From contig DATIJJ010000037.1 in the NCBI GenBank assembly GCA_035478795.1, positions 1 through 64,000 on the forward strand: a DNA stretch of 64,000 nt. The letters are read 5' to 3'. The notes beneath the pieces are model-generated. The model was not told the origin of the DNA, made no database searches, and worked only from the letters and a program-made list of their open reading frames with translations. Positions 62,083 through 64,000 of the stretch are shown one piece after another. Position numbers and translations under genes: made by a program. The first letter of the stretch is position 1. Each line of letters starts with the position of its first letter. The DNA comes from DATIJJ01 sp035478795. GTDB taxonomy: Bacteria; Pseudomonadota; Gammaproteobacteria; DSM-16500.

Positions 62083-62682
62083 TCAATTAATCCTCATTAC
62101 ATTGCTACTTCTTACCCGTGCTTCAGCTGCAGCTTCAAGTCCGGCCTGCTCCATCTTTTCATAAGAAGACAGTGCATCTCTTAATATCCTGATTTGCTCA
62201 TTATAGTCTTGAATACGTTTGTCCAGATTTTCTATTAATACTGTTTCCGGATTTTTTAACTCGCTCGGGAGGTTTATGCCTTGTTGTATCATTTTTTGTA
62301 TATGAGAAGTATACTCCTCATCACCTTCAATATGAGTCTGAATTTGAAGACAAAGCTTAATTATTTCGGCATTGGCATTAACAATGTTCTCCCATTTTTT
62401 ATTCTTTGCAATCGCTAAAATTTCCCAGGTATAGTTAGCGAGATTGGTAGCTTCAAGATATAAATCATCTCCAGAGAGCTTATTATCGCTTAAAATTTTT
62501 CGCCACTTTGTATCGTAAGCTTCCCATATCGTGATTGGATAATCTTTGGAGTTCAATTGATTTAGATACTCCAAACATGGTTGTAAATGCGAAAGATTAC
62601 GACGAACCCCTATGGTTATACGCTTCTTTCTCTCAGCACTTGATTCTTTTTTTGTTGAACCACCGAATAAGCGTGCATACAT
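62083..62682 (-). CDS. Orphan helical protein of unknown function (199 aa)
   Basis: Unrecognised soluble, mostly helical protein. The N terminus is basic and polar (MYARLFGGSTKKESSAERKK). Helical segments with heptad-like leucines appear between 30 and 190 (ENLDKRIQDYNEQIRILRDA). The last 25 residues contain a Glu/Ala stretch (EKMEQAGLEAAAEA), of the kind found near the C termini of Dot/Icm effectors; this is only suggestive. No signal peptide. The flanks are very AT-rich (62683-62846), consistent with transfer. Confidence 0.6.
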   Translation of the reverse strand: MYARLFGGSTKKESSAERKKRITIGVRRNLSHLQPCLEYLNQLNSKDYPITIWEAYDTKWRKILSDNKLSGDDLYLEATNLANYTWEILAIAKNKKWENIVNANAEIIKLCLQIQTHIEGDEEYTSHIQKMIQQGINLPSELKNPETVLIENLDKRIQDYNEQIRILRDALSSYEKMEQAGLEAAAEARVRSSNVMRIN

Positions 62683-62846
62683 ATCAATATCCTCATTTTA
62701 AATAATAATTTTTAAATGCATTATACAATCATAATATTAAGAAAATATTAATTAATATGTAGTTAAATATGAATCGGTGTTGATTCGTAAATAAATCATT
62801 TAAAAACAATAGATTAAAAATAAAAAGAGAAATTTAAAGAAAGTCA

Positions 62847-64000
62847 TTACTCGCCAGAAACCGCCCCATGCGCCGGATTAAACGGCGGTCTCGCCCACCA
62901 GACAATTACCATTAAAAAAATAAATATCCACCCGGAAATCCAGAAAATATCGTCGGTTGACAGCATGTAGGATTGATTGGTAATCACCGCATCCAGAACA
63001 CCCACATTTTTTAAAGGCGGAAATCCGAGCGAATTTAATCCAGAAAGATATTCATGACTCACCGGATTAAATGAATTAACGTGTTCCACCAGCTGACTGT
63101 GATGAAACGCTTCGCGCCTGTCCCATAATGTCACACTGATCGATGTGCCAAAACTGCCACCGATAATGCGAAAAAAATTACATAACCCAAGCGCATTGGC
63201 AATACGCGCAGGTGGCAAGCCTGAAATCACCATCGTGATTAATGGCGTAAAAAAGAAAGCAATCCCAAGCCCTTGTATGAATCGCGGTTCAATCAACTGG
63301 CGAAAACCCACGTCGGTGTAAAAACCGGATTGCCAGAAAGAAGTGAATGCAAACACAATAAATCCGATCGTTGCAATACTTCGTAAATCAAATCGCGTCA
63401 TGTAATGACCTAAAAATGGCGAAAGAAAAAAAGGCAACACACCGACAGGTGCTGCAGCCAAACCCGCCCAGGTCGGCGTGTAGCCCATTTGAGTTTGCAG
63501 CCATAACGGAAAAATCACCACATTGCCAAAATAAACGAGAAATCCAAATGTAATCGCAATCGTTCCAATGCTGAAATTGCGGTTGGCAAAGAGCGTTAAA
63601 TCAACCACAGGATCCGGACGACTCAATTCCCATATAATCAAATACGATAATGAAACCGTTGAAATAATCGCGAGCGTCACAATAAAGCTGGAATGAAACC
63701 AGTCCAGATCATTTCCCTTGTCCAATAAAATTTGCAAACATCCCACTCCAATAATCAATAAAATCAGACCCACATAATCTATCCTCGATTTTTGGACAGG
63801 TGTTTCGCGACCCGACAAGGTAATCGCTGTGAAAATAACAGAAAAAATCCCCACCGGTAAATTGATGTAAAAAATCCACGGCCAACTGTAATTATCCGTA
63901 ATCCATCCACCGAGAATCGGACCGAAAATAGGCCCAACCACCGCAGTCATCACCCAGATGCCGGTTGCGAAGGATTTTTTTTCTTCCGGATAATTGGCGA
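62847..64000 (-). CDS. DHA2-family multidrug efflux MFS transporter (EmrB/QacA-like), 5' end outside the window
   Basis: Partial inner-membrane drug:H+ antiporter; 384 or more C-terminal residues with about ten helices are visible. WVMMTAVVGPIFGPILGGWITD and WPWIFYINLPVGI are the EmrB signatures (motif C). The reading frame stays open to the window edge (ANYPEEKKSFATGI), so the true start lies beyond base 64000. It would normally pair with an EmrA-type adaptor. The AraC-GyrI gene nearby could regulate it. Confidence 0.9.
   Translation of the reverse strand, partial: ANYPEEKKSFATGIWVMTAVVGPIFGPILGGWITDNYSWPWIFYINLPVGIFSVIFTAITLSGRETPVQKSRIDYVGLILLIIGVGCLQILLDKGNDLDWFHSSFIVTLAIISTVSLSYLIIWELSRPDPVVDLTLFANRNFSIGTIAITFGFLVYFGNVVIFPLWLQTQMGYTPTWAGLAAAPVGVLPFFLSPFLGHYMTRFDLRSIATIGFIVFAFTSFWQSGFYTDVGFRQLIEPRFIQGLGIAFFFTPLITMVISGLPPARIANALGLCNFFRIIGGSFGTSISVTLWDRREAFHHSQLVEHVNSFNPVSHEYLSGLNSLGFPPLKNVGVLDAVITNQSYMLSTDDIFWISGWIFIFLMVIVWWARPPFNPAHGAVSGE

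Noticed and set aside
1..64000. CRISPR arrays, tRNA or rRNA genes, prophage
   Set aside because: No regularly spaced direct repeats, no T-loop-like GGTTCGAATCC pattern in intergenic DNA, and no phage structural or integrase genes were seen.

Overview
The window reads as a chromosomal segment of a Gram-negative gammaproteobacterium of moderate-to-low GC. It is gene-dense, with many ATGA-type start/stop overlaps. Fis, ProQ, PbpC with a YfhM-type macroglobulin, BioH/BioC biotin synthesis, RibBA and an HPF-type hibernation factor all fit. The mix of amino-acid permeases, peptidoglycan-scavenging enzymes and short secreted orphans suggests a Legionellales/Coxiellaceae-like, possibly host-associated, bacterium. 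That placement is inference; no rRNA or tRNA gene was seen to fix it.

Layout. 0-6.6 kb: HI0933-type flavoprotein, a small membrane protein with an NlpC/P60 hydrolase, a zinc-less MDR dehydrogenase, a multicopper oxidase fused to a CopB-like outer-membrane barrel, and an EEP-family phosphodiesterase. 6.6-16 kb (minus): nine tightly packed genes that may form one transcript. A membrane glycosyltransferase, a GT2, a CofD/YvcK-like protein fused to a second glycosyltransferase, and a nucleotidyltransferase come first; a cation/proton antiporter, FMN reductase, fluoride channel CrcB, DUF190 and a lipoprotein with a C-terminal CXXCH follow. 16-20 kb: queC, a Lys/Ala-rich coiled-coil gene, fis, a ProQ-domain gene and a 3-hydroxyisobutyryl-CoA hydrolase-like gene. 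19.5-26.4 kb: all of bioH, bioF, bioC, bioD, bioA and bioB, led by an HPF-cold-shock fusion and ended by an orphan ORF. 26.4-27 kb: repeat-rich spacer with a 200-bp near-perfect palindrome (MITE-like) and an orphan Phd-type antitoxin. 27-31.3 kb: APC permease, thiolase and ETF-quinone oxidoreductase operon. 31-36.9 kb: small exported proteins, a cNMP-binding protein, LD-carboxypeptidase, polysaccharide deacetylase and an MFS permease. 36.9-39.5 kb: ribE-ribBA-ribH under an FMN riboswitch with a clear promoter. 39.6-44.6 kb: probable peptidoglycan-recovery cluster (C40-like hydrolase, serine hydrolase, NamZ/DUF1343, APC permease). 45.4-48.3 kb: bufferin-type metal-binding RiPP operon (two Cys-rich precursors, YceI, DUF692/MNIO, DUF2063). 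48.4-60 kb: methyltransferase, Rap1a/Tai-like protein, argS, an RHH/membrane pair, and divergent pbpC and alpha-2-macroglobulin. 60-64 kb: DUF1778-GNAT toxin-antitoxin pair with a textbook operator, an AraC-GyrI regulator, an orphan protein and a truncated DHA2 multidrug transporter at the edge.

The most notable points are the CofD-glycosyltransferase fusion operon, the oxidase-CopB fusion together with a separate bufferin operon (two copper-linked systems), the MITE-like palindrome, and a decayed ~100-bp repeat present in two copies on opposite strands. No CRISPR array, prophage, complete transposase gene or tRNA was found.
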